64,000 bases of DNA from Asparagopsis taxiformis. Its lineage: Eukaryota; Rhodophyta; Florideophyceae; Bonnemaisoniales; Bonnemaisoniaceae. The notes under the pieces were generated by a model, which saw only the letters and a program-made list of their open reading frames with translations, ran no database searches and was not told the DNA's origin. The translations under genes and the position numbers were made by a program. The DNA lies in NCBI GenBank assembly GCA_030407315.1, contig JALQPE010002790.1:38563-102562 (forward strand), given 5' to 3'. Position 1 is the stretch's first letter. The number at the start of each line of letters is the position of its first letter. This document shows, one piece after another, positions 20,980 through 32,300 of the stretch.

Positions 20980-21344
20980 GAGTGGGATGTGCCTGTAGCT
21001 CAGTTGGCCAGAGTGTCCGTGTCATTCCCTGGTGTCCCGAGTGAAACCTGATGAACACACCCCGTTCGTGGTGAAACCCTTTCCATGGGCCGCGGGGGAG
21101 CATAAGCAATGACCTCCAACACGTGTCGGGGATCAGATCTTAGGGTGGAATCGCGCGACTGGCCTGGCCCGAGCCAGAGGTCTCCCGAGGGCGCAGGAGA
21201 TCCAGAGCTCGGGCAGGTTCTCGCCTCAGGATACGCAATGCACAGTAGACGCTGTGCCATGGTCCCCCGTGGCTCGTGGAATACCTGATTACACGGGAGG
21301 TACCGGGATCGAAGCCCGGCAGGCACATCCGCTCGAAAATTTTT
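20980..21344 (+). ncRNA. tRNA-like Pol III element, copy 1 (long insert in the anticodon loop)
   Basis: The body is 20989-21327. It forms a near-canonical cloverleaf frame: acceptor GTGCCTG (20989-20995) with CAGGCAC (21320-21326), discriminator A, D stem GCTC/GAGT, anticodon stem TCCGT (21016-21020) with ACGGG (21293-21297), variable loop AGGTA, and T stem CCGGG/CCCGG around ATCGAAG. TAGCTCAGTTGG is an A box and GATCGAAGC a B box. Five Ts at 21340-21344 terminate. About 270 nt fill the anticodon loop, and within it GCGGGGGA can pair with TCCCCCGT. The leader GAGTGGGATG pairs with the trailer CATCCGCTC with one bulge. The anticodon cannot be assigned, because the intron boundaries are unknown. 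Copy 2 lies at 11630-12021. Confidence 0.65.
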
Positions 21345-21345
21345 G

Positions 21346-22095
21346 TAGTGCAGCGGATGCGTTGTGGATAGTAGCGGTCAATGTGTGGCGCGCGGAATCG
21401 CTGGCTATGGAGCAGAACTCCATATGAGAGGATGAGTTCGGATATCTTTCGGCCCCTCCTTGCAACGCTTTGCGACGCAGTGATGACAGGTCTAATGTTC
21501 CAATCGATTCCTATGTACGCCTGTGTATCAGGAGTCTGTCACAACGATGTTTCCATCTCGAGCATCTGCTGTAGACTCTGGTGATGCAAGGCGGTAAATC
21601 GAGCGTTCTCACTGAATTGCCACACAGTTCTGCATAGTAGATTGATGGTGGTGGAAAGTGAGTTGTGGTTATTCTTGGGTGGAAGTTGTAGCAGAGAAAA
21701 TGTGCTTGGTTTTCATTGTTATCCACTGTTGAATCTAGAGCTGACCGAGCAGAAGCGAAATTATACGAAGCAAAGATCAGGCATACGAGAGATTGGGAGG
21801 GAAACAGAGATGGATGGGAGGATGGTCAACCGCATCATCAGTCACAGAGTAGGTTGAAATTGAAACAATATATTGGAACAGAAGTTGGATGGTTCGTTCG
21901 TCAAATATTTGACAAGCCGCATTGTAGTTGTTATCGTTATCATTCTATTCTGGCACTTGTAGTGTGATGAACATACCAGTGTGCACGTGGGGGGGGGACC
22001 CATTGCTAGGTTTCTTGGGAGGATTTGAACAGACAAAATTGAAGGTTGGAGACACAACGTAACAATGTTGGCATTGCATATTCCTCCACAGCCTC
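21346..22095. other. Gene-free stretch
   Basis: No supported ORF, RNA gene or repeat was seen between the tRNA-like element and the solo LTR. Confidence 0.4.
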
Positions 22096-22407
22096 AACCT
22101 GTAGCCATCATGACCCCTCTACCTTGTTAACCAACACGTGGCAATTATTCAGACACGTAACAACAGTAATGCGCAGTCCTGAATATTTACATGTCAACGT
22201 AATAATTTAGCACCTACTTCGGGAGTGTGAATACCCGAAGGTTATTACATGGCAGCTAATTAGTTTCTGCGCGATTGCCGCTAGGGCTTACGATCTACTT
22301 AAATAGATAGTCGCCGAGACCGCCAAGAAGAAATAGACAGAGGTAAAAAACACAGCACACAACCGAGAGTGACCTCCTGCGCTACTGATTCCTCCGATAA
22401 GGGCCAC

Positions 22408-22698
22408 TGCTGCACCAGCAATGTCTACTGTGCATAATGGGGTTGCTATTGGTCCTATTGGATGATCCATTTATACAGCCTATTTCTATTTCGCGCGACA
22501 GTAATTTCCGTTTATCGGACGCTATCGGGTATCCGAATATTGACTCTAATGCCCATTTCATCATCCTCATTCCAGCATATTTGTCTAAGCTATACGTATC
22601 TATATAGGTGAGTAGTGAGGCAGTGAGAGAAAAGGAGGCAAGCGTGTCACTACTTTTTCTTGCCCGAACGTAAACCGGCGAAGCAGGAGAAAGCAAGA
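22408..22698 (+). repeat. 5' LTR of element A
   Basis: 291 bp, TGCTGCACC...AAAGCAAGA, the same as 27615-27905. It contains the promoter of the element; no clear TATA box is placed. Confidence 0.93.
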
Positions 22699-22756
22699 TT
22701 GATCAATCTGCTAATTCTTTGACACACTACGTCTCTTTGTTCGTCTAGTTCATATA

Positions 22757-25700
22757 ATGAGTTCTGAATCTAACCAGGCATTTACAACTGGTCAGAATGC
22801 ATTTGTGCCAGTCAGCCATCCAGAGCTGAGAAGACTGGGTCGAAAAAATGTACGGACGTTTCTAAAAGAGCGAGAGTGTTACCTTCTCAGAGTGAAAGAT
22901 GCACAAAACTCAGGCAGCAATGTATTGCCTGTGTCACTCGTTTCCTCTGTGGACAGAGACTTGCTACTCTCTACAATACCACTTGGCGTGTTTGGTTCTT
23001 CGGTACAAGAGATCGATGATCTGACAGATGAAATATTGGAGAAGTGGTTGGAAGATAAGGACTCTGTGGCGCTGGAATCTATATCATTGGAAGAACTAGA
23101 AGGGGCTGTGAACTCCTCAGTCAGGATTAATGTCAACGAACCAGATGCCGAGATGAGGATAATTTCTTTATTCTCTGACTACCGCACACTTCTGAGAAAC
23201 AAGAAGTGGGAGCGTCTCATAGACGACAGTCCGAAGACAGCAATTGAGCATGTCACTCGGCTGTTGAAGCCAGATGTGCTCAGACAAAGAATTGAATCTG
23301 ATCTGGCACTGAATATTAATCATATTGAAGATGATTGGGCACGATTCTACTCAAGAGTTTTAAAGCGGGCTATTGACTGCGAAGAGTACATTCCAATTCG
23401 TACCACTCTGAAAGCCAATGATACTCAATCATCTAATACTCAAATCGGAAGGAAAGGTAAATGGCGAAAGCGTCGTGGTGCAACATGTGATGATGCTGTT
23501 AGAAACATCCAATCTCCTTCAAAGGAAATAGCCCCCACGGCCAGCAATACTACTCCAAGAATGTCTATGGCTGTTGACAAAGCCAGTCTACCCACATGCC
23601 TTAATCCTTCCTGTAATGACAGACATTATCTCAAGAACTGTCCGAAGACGTCTGCTTCACAACGTTTGAAATTGATCGCGGACTATCGTGCAAAAAGGAG
23701 CCAAAATGAAGCTTCACCAAAGAGAATGAATCTCTTGTCACAAGAGACAGTCATGCCAATGGTGGCAGAAACAGACAACTCGGCTATTTTCGCCGAATCC
23801 CCTGACAAACTGCAGCCAGGACGATATCAAGGAAAGCTTGCAGGTGTGACAGATGTCATCGTGAATGGTGACTACGGCTCAGACCACGCTGCTCTTTGTG
23901 ATGCTCACCTGCAGGATTTGGCCAAAAAGAAGGTGTTTGTCCAGGTCCTTCCGCTTTCATCCCCTATATGGATGGGAGTTGCGGTTGACCCGACTAAGGA
24001 TGACGATTCTCCAGTGCGCTATGCAGCGCATAAAAAGGCGCGCATATCTATCACTATTGACACACCTGCTGGTCCACTGAAGTTAAGAAATGTGCAATTC
24101 CTTGTTTTTAATGAACAAATGTCTGAAGTACTACTATCGCGACCGCTACTGCAAGCAATTGGTTTTGATCTTGACAAGCACTTTGCGACTGTTCGCAATA
24201 GATTCAATGATGTTGACTTCTCACATATTGGATTCTCGCAAGAGCTAAAAGGCTCTGATAATGAGACGGATCCGATAGCTCCGAGTAGGCTTTCGCGTCT
24301 ATTGCTAGACAAATCTGAACACACTAAGCTGCAGTCTGTAGACGATCTAGCTGAGCATACAGAAGATGTCGTAGCTGCTGACAGCCCGACTGATATGGAT
24401 GTTCCATCACCTTCTTTCTATGGTGATGTACCTGATGATGACCCCATACCTGCCGATGACCCAATTGTTACTGGAAGTAACTGCAATGCAGAGACTAAGA
24501 AGCATTTGGAATCAATGCTGCATGAAGCTGTAGAGAACGGCCTGGAAAATGATGCAGCTGCTGAACTAAGTAATCTTCTCATGGAATATATAGATATATT
24601 CCGCACTAAGATTGGCTGTGATCCTCCAGCAAATATACCGCCAATGGAAATATCCCTCGTCTCTCATGCAAAGCCCGTTAGGGTTAAAGTCAGGCGATAC
24701 TCACCTCCACAGGCTGCCTTTCTGCGCAAGAAAGTGGAGGAGCTACTGTCAATGGGACTGATTCGCGCAAATAATAGAAGTGCGTGGGCATGTGCTCCTT
24801 TAATTGTTCCCAAAGCTGGACCGGAGGAGTTTAGATTCACTGTAGATCTAAGACCAGTGAACAGTCAAACTATACCGCATGCGTGGCCAATGCCGGACTT
24901 GGAATCTATGACATCTCAATTGACGAGAGACACATGCTATGCCACTTTAGATCTATGTCAGGGATACTGGCAAATGGCATTACATGAGAACTCTCAGGAA
25001 TGTCAGAGTTTCATCACTCCTGACGGGGTGTTTAGTCCCACTCGTGTACTACACGGTGCCACCAACGCTGTGTCATACTTCCAAAGCTCCCTACAAGCCG
25101 TGTGCATACCTGTAAGGAACAAATTGTTACAGTGGATCGATGACATTCTGATTCACTGCACATCAACGCGCGATCTTTTGGATACCCTACGGAAGGTTTT
25201 CGAGCTTTTCCGGACGCATGGATTGAAGCTTCACGCAAAAAAGTGTCGCCTTTACTTGGAATCTGTGAAATGGTGTGGAAGGATTATTTCTAAACATGGA
25301 ATACGCTACGATCCAGACAGACTGCAGGCATTACTGGATTTATCTTCACCAAAAACTGGTGCTGACTTGCAGCAATTTGTCTGTGCTGCTAATTGGATGC
25401 GTCCATCCATTCCAAAGTTCACATCGATCGTCGCGCCGCTGAGTGAGTTGCTTGAGCAAGTATACTCTCAGGCCAAAAGCCGCACCAAACGTGCAGTGGA
25501 AAAGATATCACTAAGCCCACTATGGAGTGCAGTCGCCCACAACGCATTTGAATATGTTAAAAATGCACTGCACAATGCCGCAACTCTTGCGCATCCAGAT
25601 CCCGCCAAGCTCCTATGCTTGTTTACGGATGCTTCTGATAAGCATTGGTCATCAGTGCTAACTCAGATACCACCTGTGGATGCCGACCTGCCTTTTAATG

Positions 25701-27604
25701 AGCAGGGGCATGAGCCGCTAGCATTTCTATCTGGGACATTTACAGGATCCAGTGCACGCTGGTCTACTCCAGAGAAAGAAGCTTTTGCAATTGTAGAGTC
25801 TGTAACACGTCTCGATTACATACTTATGCGTCCAGGAGGATTTAATCTGTTTACGGACCATCGTAATCTTGTTTTTATATTCAATCCAGCGAGCGTCAAC
25901 TCTTCTATTTCCAAACACGTCGCCAATAAGATCGAGCGATGGGCAATGAAGTTATCGGCCTTCCGCTACACTGTAGTACACATTCCTGGTGAGGAAAACT
26001 GCTGGGCTGATCTTTTATCTCGTTGGGGTGCTCCTGAGGACAAATCATATTCTTCCGGGAGTATTAAGGCCTTGTTCACCTGTCCACCAGCACCTGACCT
26101 GGATCCTGATTTTGAGTGGCCTTCGGCTGCCTGTGTTCGTCAGGCACAGCAGTTTGCCATTTCGAAAGGGGAGGAATATCCTCCCAATCGCACTGTTCGG
26201 AAGCTATTCGTCAATAAGGATGGTGTAGTATGGATTCCGTCTCATGCAACAGAGCTTCAGTTGCGCATATGCGTTGTTGGACACTGTGGAAGAGGTGGAC
26301 ACCGAGGTGCAACTACAACTTTTGAGAACATTTCAGATTACTTTTACTGGAAAGACATGAAGTCTGATGTCGTAACGTTCTGCAACACGTGCCTGCACTG
26401 TTTGGTCACGACAGGAGGTCACAGAGAGCCGCGACCGTTTGCACATGCGTTGCACAGTGACTCTCCTAATGAGATCATACATTTTGATTTCTTATATATG
26501 GCTAAAAGTACGACAGGGTACTTATATCTTCTCATTATCAAGGATGATGCATCCTCATATGTAATGTTGAAGCCATGCATGAAGGCTGATGCAAGCTCCG
26601 CAGTAGAAGCATTACTGAACTGGTTCTCTTTGTTTGGAGTGGTTTTGATGTGGGTTTCTGATCAAGGACCGCATTTTAAGAACACAGTGATGTCTGCTTT
26701 GAACAGAAACTTGCATGCACATCATCATTTTACGACTGCATACTGTCCCCAGTCTAATGGCACTGTGGAGGTCGTGTGTAAAGAAGTGCTGCGCGCTTCA
26801 AGAGCACTGCTATCTGAATTTAGACTTGAAGAGGAGGAATGGCCGGCAGTAATCCCACTAGTACAGAGTATTTTGAATCACTCTAAGCGACCGTCATTGG
26901 GAAATAGAGCTCCTGTACAAGTCTTTACTGGCCAATGTGCGGACAACCCGCTACGCACACTATTCCCACCTACTGTACCAGTTGCTAAAGAGCTCGAGCT
27001 GGTACACGCTCAGAAACTCATGAATATAGAGAAGGTGATAGCGACACTTGATGATATTCATAGAGATGTCGGTCAACGCAAACAGAAAAAGCGTGAGAAA
27101 GAGGCAAAAGCGCATAATGCGAAGACTAACGTTCGTGATGTCAATTTTGATATTGGAGACTTCGTGCTGGTTGCGCAGAGAATACTCAAGGACGGACATA
27201 AATTGAGAGTGAAGTGGCGTGGACCCCGCAGGGTTGTCAACGCCAAGTCACCTCTTGTGTATGAAGTTGAGGATCTCATCACCCACAGTATCTCTGTGGT
27301 GCATGCTAATCGAATGAAGTTATACGCAGACTCCAAGCTTAACGTCACTGAGGATCTACTTGACTCAATTGCGCATATCAATCCACATTACAACAAAGTG
27401 GAAGAATTTCTAGACCTTAGATACAATGCAGACACAAGTCGCTATGAGGTCTTGACACGATGGTTTGGGTTTGAGGACGAGGAGCCAGGATGGGAACCAT
27501 TTTCTATCATGCAAGAGGATGTACCAGATCTGCTCACCCAGTTTTTAACGAAGTATCCAGATCAAGATGTAGTCCGCGCAGCTACAAGTGAGGTTCGCCT
27601 CTAA
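22757..27604 (+). CDS. Gag-Pol polyprotein of element A
   Basis: 1615 codons from ATG 22757. Order: Gag; a Cys-His knuckle-like CLNPSCNDRHYLKNC; an aspartic-protease region where the active site reads NGDYGSD instead of D-T/S-G; and reverse transcriptase with TVDLRPVNSQTIPHAWPMPD, TLDLCQGYWQM and LQWIDDILIH (W-I-D-D where many Ty3 elements have Y-x-D-D). RNase H follows with LFTDASDKHWSSV and FTDHRNLVFIFNP. The integrase has an HHCC zinc finger (HRGATTTFENISDYFYWKDM, CNTCLHC) and the DDE residues in IHFDFLYM, WVSDQGPHF and YCPQSNGTVE. A C-terminal chromodomain ends it (VEEFLDLRYN, WFGFEDEEPGWEPF). Chromodomains steer integration to marked chromatin. Tandem Gag and Pol in one frame means no programmed frameshift. 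Confidence 0.93.
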   Translation: MSSESNQAFTTGQNAFVPVSHPELRRLGRKNVRTFLKERECYLLRVKDAQNSGSNVLPVSLVSSVDRDLLLSTIPLGVFGSSVQEIDDLTDEILEKWLEDKDSVALESISLEELEGAVNSSVRINVNEPDAEMRIISLFSDYRTLLRNKKWERLIDDSPKTAIEHVTRLLKPDVLRQRIESDLALNINHIEDDWARFYSRVLKRAIDCEEYIPIRTTLKANDTQSSNTQIGRKGKWRKRRGATCDDAVRNIQSPSKEIAPTASNTTPRMSMAVDKASLPTCLNPSCNDRHYLKNCPKTSASQRLKLIADYRAKRSQNEASPKRMNLLSQETVMPMVAETDNSAIFAESPDKLQPGRYQGKLAGVTDVIVNGDYGSDHAALCDAHLQDLAKKKVFVQVLPLSSPIWMGVAVDPTKDDDSPVRYAAHKKARISITIDTPAGPLKLRNVQFLVFNEQMSEVLLSRPLLQAIGFDLDKHFATVRNRFNDVDFSHIGFSQELKGSDNETDPIAPSRLSRLLLDKSEHTKLQSVDDLAEHTEDVVAADSPTDMDVPSPSFYGDVPDDDPIPADDPIVTGSNCNAETKKHLESMLHEAVENGLENDAAAELSNLLMEYIDIFRTKIGCDPPANIPPMEISLVSHAKPVRVKVRRYSPPQAAFLRKKVEELLSMGLIRANNRSAWACAPLIVPKAGPEEFRFTVDLRPVNSQTIPHAWPMPDLESMTSQLTRDTCYATLDLCQGYWQMALHENSQECQSFITPDGVFSPTRVLHGATNAVSYFQSSLQAVCIPVRNKLLQWIDDILIHCTSTRDLLDTLRKVFELFRTHGLKLHAKKCRLYLESVKWCGRIISKHGIRYDPDRLQALLDLSSPKTGADLQQFVCAANWMRPSIPKFTSIVAPLSELLEQVYSQAKSRTKRAVEKISLSPLWSAVAHNAFEYVKNALHNAATLAHPDPAKLLCLFTDASDKHWSSVLTQIPPVDADLPFNEQGHEPLAFLSGTFTGSSARWSTPEKEAFAIVESVTRLDYILMRPGGFNLFTDHRNLVFIFNPASVNSSISKHVANKIERWAMKLSAFRYTVVHIPGEENCWADLLSRWGAPEDKSYSSGSIKALFTCPPAPDLDPDFEWPSAACVRQAQQFAISKGEEYPPNRTVRKLFVNKDGVVWIPSHATELQLRICVVGHCGRGGHRGATTTFENISDYFYWKDMKSDVVTFCNTCLHCLVTTGGHREPRPFAHALHSDSPNEIIHFDFLYMAKSTTGYLYLLIIKDDASSYVMLKPCMKADASSAVEALLNWFSLFGVVLMWVSDQGPHFKNTVMSALNRNLHAHHHFTTAYCPQSNGTVEVVCKEVLRASRALLSEFRLEEEEWPAVIPLVQSILNHSKRPSLGNRAPVQVFTGQCADNPLRTLFPPTVPVAKELELVHAQKLMNIEKVIATLDDIHRDVGQRKQKKREKEAKAHNAKTNVRDVNFDIGDFVLVAQRILKDGHKLRVKWRGPRRVVNAKSPLVYEVEDLITHSISVVHANRMKLYADSKLNVTEDLLDSIAHINPHYNKVEEFLDLRYNADTSRYEVLTRWFGFEDEEPGWEPFSIMQEDVPDLLTQFLTKYPDQDVVRAATSEVRL

Positions 27605-27613
27605 AAGAGGGGA
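27605..27613 (+). promoter_or_regulatory. Polypurine tract of element A
   Basis: AAGAGGGGA lies between the stop codon and the 3' LTR, the expected primer site for plus-strand DNA synthesis. Confidence 0.8.
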
Positions 27614-27614
27614 C

Positions 27615-27905
27615 TGCTGCACCAGCAATGTCTACTGTGCATAATGGGGTTGCTATTGGTCCTATTGGATGATCCATTTATACAGCCTATTTCTATTTCG
27701 CGCGACAGTAATTTCCGTTTATCGGACGCTATCGGGTATCCGAATATTGACTCTAATGCCCATTTCATCATCCTCATTCCAGCATATTTGTCTAAGCTAT
27801 ACGTATCTATATAGGTGAGTAGTGAGGCAGTGAGAGAAAAGGAGGCAAGCGTGTCACTACTTTTTCTTGCCCGAACGTAAACCGGCGAAGCAGGAGAAAG
27901 CAAGA
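27615..27905 (+). repeat. 3' LTR of element A
   Basis: Same 291 bp as the 5' LTR; followed by the target duplication GCCAC. Confidence 0.93.
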
Positions 27906-27915
27906 GCCACAAACC

Positions 27916-29168
27916 TACCCTACCGTTGACCCAACCTACGACGATTGTTCCAATACATCTGTGGAGTATATAACATGTTTCGTAGTTGCACTAATATCCC
28001 GCCCAAATGGTGCAGAGCGTACATGTCTCGCAATGCACGACGAATAGGAGATATACGGAGCCTTTACTATAACAATAGCGCTGCTAATGATTCTGGGACA
28101 ACTAAGATCAGCTTTTATGTTGATATTGTTCATTCTGTTGAATTCCTTCGCCATATATGTTCTGTACTGTTAACTCAGTGTTTCTATAATGACGGGAAAT
28201 GTACTGGAGCCGGCATATGGAGCTCACTCTGTTCCCAGTCCTCACAAAGAGGGAACAGGAGATGGGTCTGCAGCAACGATAAATTGATGGTGATTCGACT
28301 CTGCTGACTACAAACGCCTCTAGATTATGCCCGATGTACTCACATCTGTTTCCAGATTGCTAACAAGACAGGTTTTTCCTGGGTCCTTCATTAGGTCCGT
28401 GAGCTGCAGAGTGGGCTGCACAACAGAGTAACTCTCAACCCTCGCACTCTCCATGAAACCCTGTATCTGTTCGAATTCTATGTTACGCAGGACCCAGTGT
28501 CTCTGTAAGCATCACAGACGATGCGCACGCACATCTCCTCTCACGAGCCCGCCATGCGAGTGAATAGGCCTGAAGCTTCTTCATCCCTTTCCTGCTTGTA
28601 TTTAATGGGCCAGGCGAGGTATCACATATCCAAACCGGGGCACATCGAGACAAATCAAGCTGTGTCTACCAGGTCTGAGTTTTCTACGGTACGCACTGTG
28701 GTCCTCTGCATCTGGAGCAGTTGGGCTTGGATATGATTGTGGGAGTCTAGAATTACAGTAGCACTGGTTGTAGACTATTCCGAACAGGGTAGTAACAAGG
28801 ATCATCAGCGTAGGAGTAGCAAGAGGTATTGAGCGCTAGATACCAAGATTATGACAAAAGAAATTCAGTAGTGGAAGAGGCATGGTTGATACCTTGCATG
28901 TGTCTCTCTCATGGCTAATGCAAAGTTGCGCGAGTAGATAGCCATGTAATGAAAAGTATGATGGATGATTCCGAGCTTCGAGCGTACAACAGGACACAAG
29001 GTTATTAATTTAATGGTAAGCGATCGGCTAACTCATTGCGCCAAATTGTCGAAACGTGTAGAGCGAGATATTTTTGCATCGCCGTTAATCTCTTCAACGG
29101 CACCGTTTGATGCAAACGGAGCTTTATTTGTGATTGGCCCGATTTCTTGCATCTAATGACAATGTCTG
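27916..29168. other. Gene-free stretch between elements A and C
   Basis: About 1.25 kb with only short ORFs and no recognised homology or repeat. Confidence 0.4.
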
Positions 29169-29173
29169 CAATG

Positions 29174-29331
29174 TGTGAAGATAATCGTCTGATGTCGTTT
29201 ATTGTCGCCGCGTTGGTCGTCGGCGTGTCAATTAATATCAGTACTGAGCTGTAATGTTAGTGTAATGTATAAGTTATTCGTTAGAGACTGAGAATGGTCA
29301 CGGTGCGGAAATGAAGCGAAGTTATTCGTCA
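29174..29331 (-). repeat. 3' LTR of element C (158 bp)
   Basis: Shares TGTGAAGATAATCGTCTGAT and all following bases with 33690-33799, but carries 48 extra bp bounded by a GTTATTCGT direct repeat. Confidence 0.9.
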
Positions 29332-32300
29332 GTCGCCGCGCACCGTGGGCGTTGTTAGTCGAAGGAGTGGGTGTTTGGATGTGTATTGAGCTGGTTTGAG
29401 TGCTTTAGTGAGCAGGTCAGCGGGGTTTGAAGTCGTCGGGATGTGAGTTGGGAGGATAAAGTTGTTGTGTACTTGCTCGCGTAACCAGTGGTACTTGACG
29501 TCGATGTGACGTGATTTGGGTGTCGGGAATTTGGCCTTGGCAGTCGTAATGGCTGCCGCGTTATCAATGTAGAGCGGAATGGGTGTGGGGATTGGATGGT
29601 TCAGGTCGGTGAAGAAGTTTGATACAGTGCGTAGCAGTTCTGTGGTGTGAAATGATGCCACATATTCGGCTGCAAAGGTTGAAGGGGATACGCTCCGTTG
29701 GCGTTTAGATTGCCAGGATATTGGGGCATTATTGTAGAAGATTATGGAGCCGGTCGTTGACCTGCGGGTGGAGGGGCATGCGGCGTGGTCGGAGTCTGAG
29801 TAGGCGGAGATTGCGGATGTGAAGTTGCGCGGGAAGGTGATGCCGGTGTCTTTGGTGCCTTTGAGATAGCGCAATACGCGAATGGCAGATTTCCAATCAT
29901 GCGTTGTGGGTTGGTGTGCGGATCGGCTGAGGAAGCCTACGATGAATGAGATGTCGGGGCGAGTTGAATCAGCTAGGTAACGCAAGGATCCTATTACGCC
30001 TTTGTAGTCGTGGGTCTTTTCGTCAAGCGGTTTAGCCGATGTTGTGTCGGTGGTGATAAGCTCAGAGGCTATTGGTGAGGAGAATGTTTTGGCGTTGGTG
30101 AGGCCATATTTGTCGAGGAGCTCCTGGATGTAGCTTGGCTGTGAGATTGTGATGCCTTTGGTGGAGTGCGTGATTTTCCAGCCGAGGAGGTGTTGTACCC
30201 TTCCCAGGTCTTTGAGTTTGTATTTTCGGGAGAGTTGATTTTTCACCTGGTTAGACAGCGGGGTGTGGTTAGTGACCACGAGGAAATCGTCGACTGTAAT
30301 AACGAGTAGGACAAAATGTTGTGGGTTTTTGTTGCTGTGAAGGATAAAGGAGCACGGATCGGATGGGAGCCGGGAAAAATGAATGCTGGTCAGGTAAGCA
30401 GCCAAACCGTCGGTGAATATTTTGCATGCCTGTCGGCATCCATACATATTTCCAGTGAGTTTTGCTACGTGGTCAGGATATCGTTCAGAACCGTCAAATT
30501 GTCTTGGTTGACGTACGTAGATATCGCGATCTTCTGTGAACTTTTCGTGTAGAAAAGCCGATTCTAGGTCCCAGTGAAATGTGGAATAGTTATGGGCGGC
30601 GGCGAGAGCGAGCGCAGCGCGGACGCTGTCTCGGTTTGCTACAGGACTTGAGAGGTCGGAAGCGTCGTAGTGGATGCCTTCGATTTGGCGGTCGCCGCGT
30701 ATTGTGCATCTGGCTTTGCGTAAAATGGGTTTGCCGCTGCTGTCTTTTTTGACGCGGAGTACTGTTGTGGTGGGGAGTAGTTTTGTGTTTGCCGGTAGTG
30801 TGGACCGGTGGACGTATGTTAGCGTGCCGCGTTTCTCCAGTCCGTTGACCTCTTTGTTATATGCGATCGCCCATTCTTGTGCATCGGGTGCACGTCTTGC
30901 TTGTGGTAGTGTCTTGGGTTCTGTGAATGTAGGGGGTGTGGCGTTGTTTGCATGTGACGTGGCGACGGGGTCCGTGGTTGGGTCGTACGTGGAGAAGTCC
31001 TTGGCGCGACATCGTGTTATGTCGTGTGTTGTGGGATCGTAGACGATGTAGTGGCGGTAGTCATGACGACCAATGTAGTGTACGAGTGTGGCACGGGGTG
31101 CCAGTTTGTGTTTGGGAGAGGGGTTGTGGATGTAACCGGTTGTTCCGAATGGAAGGAGAGTGTGGACACTGGGTTTTGAGCCGAACCACATGGCAGCGGG
31201 AAGTTGTTTTGTAGCACTGTGGGGAGTGTGATTGTGTACGTCTGCAGCGTACAGTACGGCGTAGTCCCAAAGTTCTAGTGGGAGTTTTGAGGAGAGGAGT
31301 GTCGCCCGAGCTGTATCCATGATGGATCGGTTAATGCGCTCCGCGAGGGCGTTTTCTTGTGGCGTGTGAGGGATCGTGGGATGGGTAGTGATGTTATTCT
31401 GGTTATAGAATTCTGTGAGGGACTTTGTGAAGAATTCTTTGGCATTGTCCGATGTTAGGTGTTCAATGCGATGGGGGGTGGTGTGATGGGTATGGTTGAT
31501 GTGGTCTGTGATATGAGAAGGGGCGTCCGATTTTGCTGGTGTGCATTCGATGTGCAAATAACGGCTTCCTTCGTCGAGGAATGTTATGAAGTACCTGTTC
31601 TTTAGGAATGATTCAGTCGGGAGGGGGCCACAAATGTCGATGTGGACGTGGGTGCCAATCTGGCTGCGGCGGATAGTGCGGTGGAAGGGAGCGGCCGATT
31701 TCTTTCCAAGTGCGCATCCCGAGCATGTAAACGGTGGCGGTGTACGAAGAAGGGTCGGTGGCAAATTGTCGACAAGTTTGTTCTTGGCCATGAAGTGTAG
31801 TTTAATGGGGTGCACGTGGTTCATTTTCATGTGCCAGTTGTAGTAGTCCCGTATTGTAGAAGGGAGATCTACATGGATTTTCCGTGTAGGTCTGCTGCGT
31901 GGTTCCAATTTACGTTTGTGTGCTGGTTTCCTTGAGGGGCGTTGGATTTTTTTGAAGCGTGGTGCGAATGATTTCTGAATGGGTGCGCGGAGGATTCGGC
32001 GGGCGGTCGAGGTGGGGAGGATTTTGTTGGAACGTTTAGGTTTGTTGGGCTTTTTGGGAGGGTGGTTTAAAGTGCGTGCAGCGTGGGCAGATCCTTTTTG
32101 TATGGGTCGAGAAGTGAACTCGTATAGAGCATTTTTCTTGCGAGGGATGATCGCAATGGTCTTTTTCGGTGAAGGTGCTTTGCCTTTCTTGGTGATGAAA
32201 GCTCTTTTGGATTGGAAGAGGACGTCATGGGTTTTTGTGATTTGTCCAACGGATAAGAGGTTTTTGTGGAGTTGTGGAGCTACCGAAACCATGTGTGGTG

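Larger units (their letters stand above)
22408..27905 (+). mobile_element. Element A: full-length Ty3-type LTR retrotransposon with chromodomain
   Basis: 5498 bp with 291-bp LTRs that look identical by eye, a 5-bp target duplication GCCAC (22403-22407, 27906-27910), one uninterrupted gag-pol ORF, and a polypurine tract AAGAGGGGA (27605-27613) directly before the 3' LTR. It inserted into a family B solo LTR. The sequence after the 5' LTR (TTGATCAATCTGC) does not start with the TGG expected of a tRNA 3'-end primer site, so the priming mode is open. Identical LTRs and an intact ORF suggest a recent, possibly active copy. Confidence 0.95.
22100..27911 (+). repeat. Solo LTR of family B, interrupted by element A
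   Basis: 22100-22407 is a 308-bp match to the 310-bp LTRs of element B, from TGTAGCCATCATGACCCC to GGGCCAC. The missing terminal A follows at 27911, after element A and its duplicated GCCAC. The LTR is flanked by a 4-bp duplication AACC (22096-22099 and 27912-27915), so it is a true solo LTR made by LTR-LTR recombination. It differs from the element B LTRs at about three positions and is therefore older. Confidence 0.9.

Noticed and set aside
20989..21327. SRP RNA, RNase P RNA or telomerase RNA
   Set aside because: The size and the GTGCCTGTAG start recall SRP RNA, but the conserved SRP domain, the RNase P core motifs and a plausible telomere template shared by both copies were not found.
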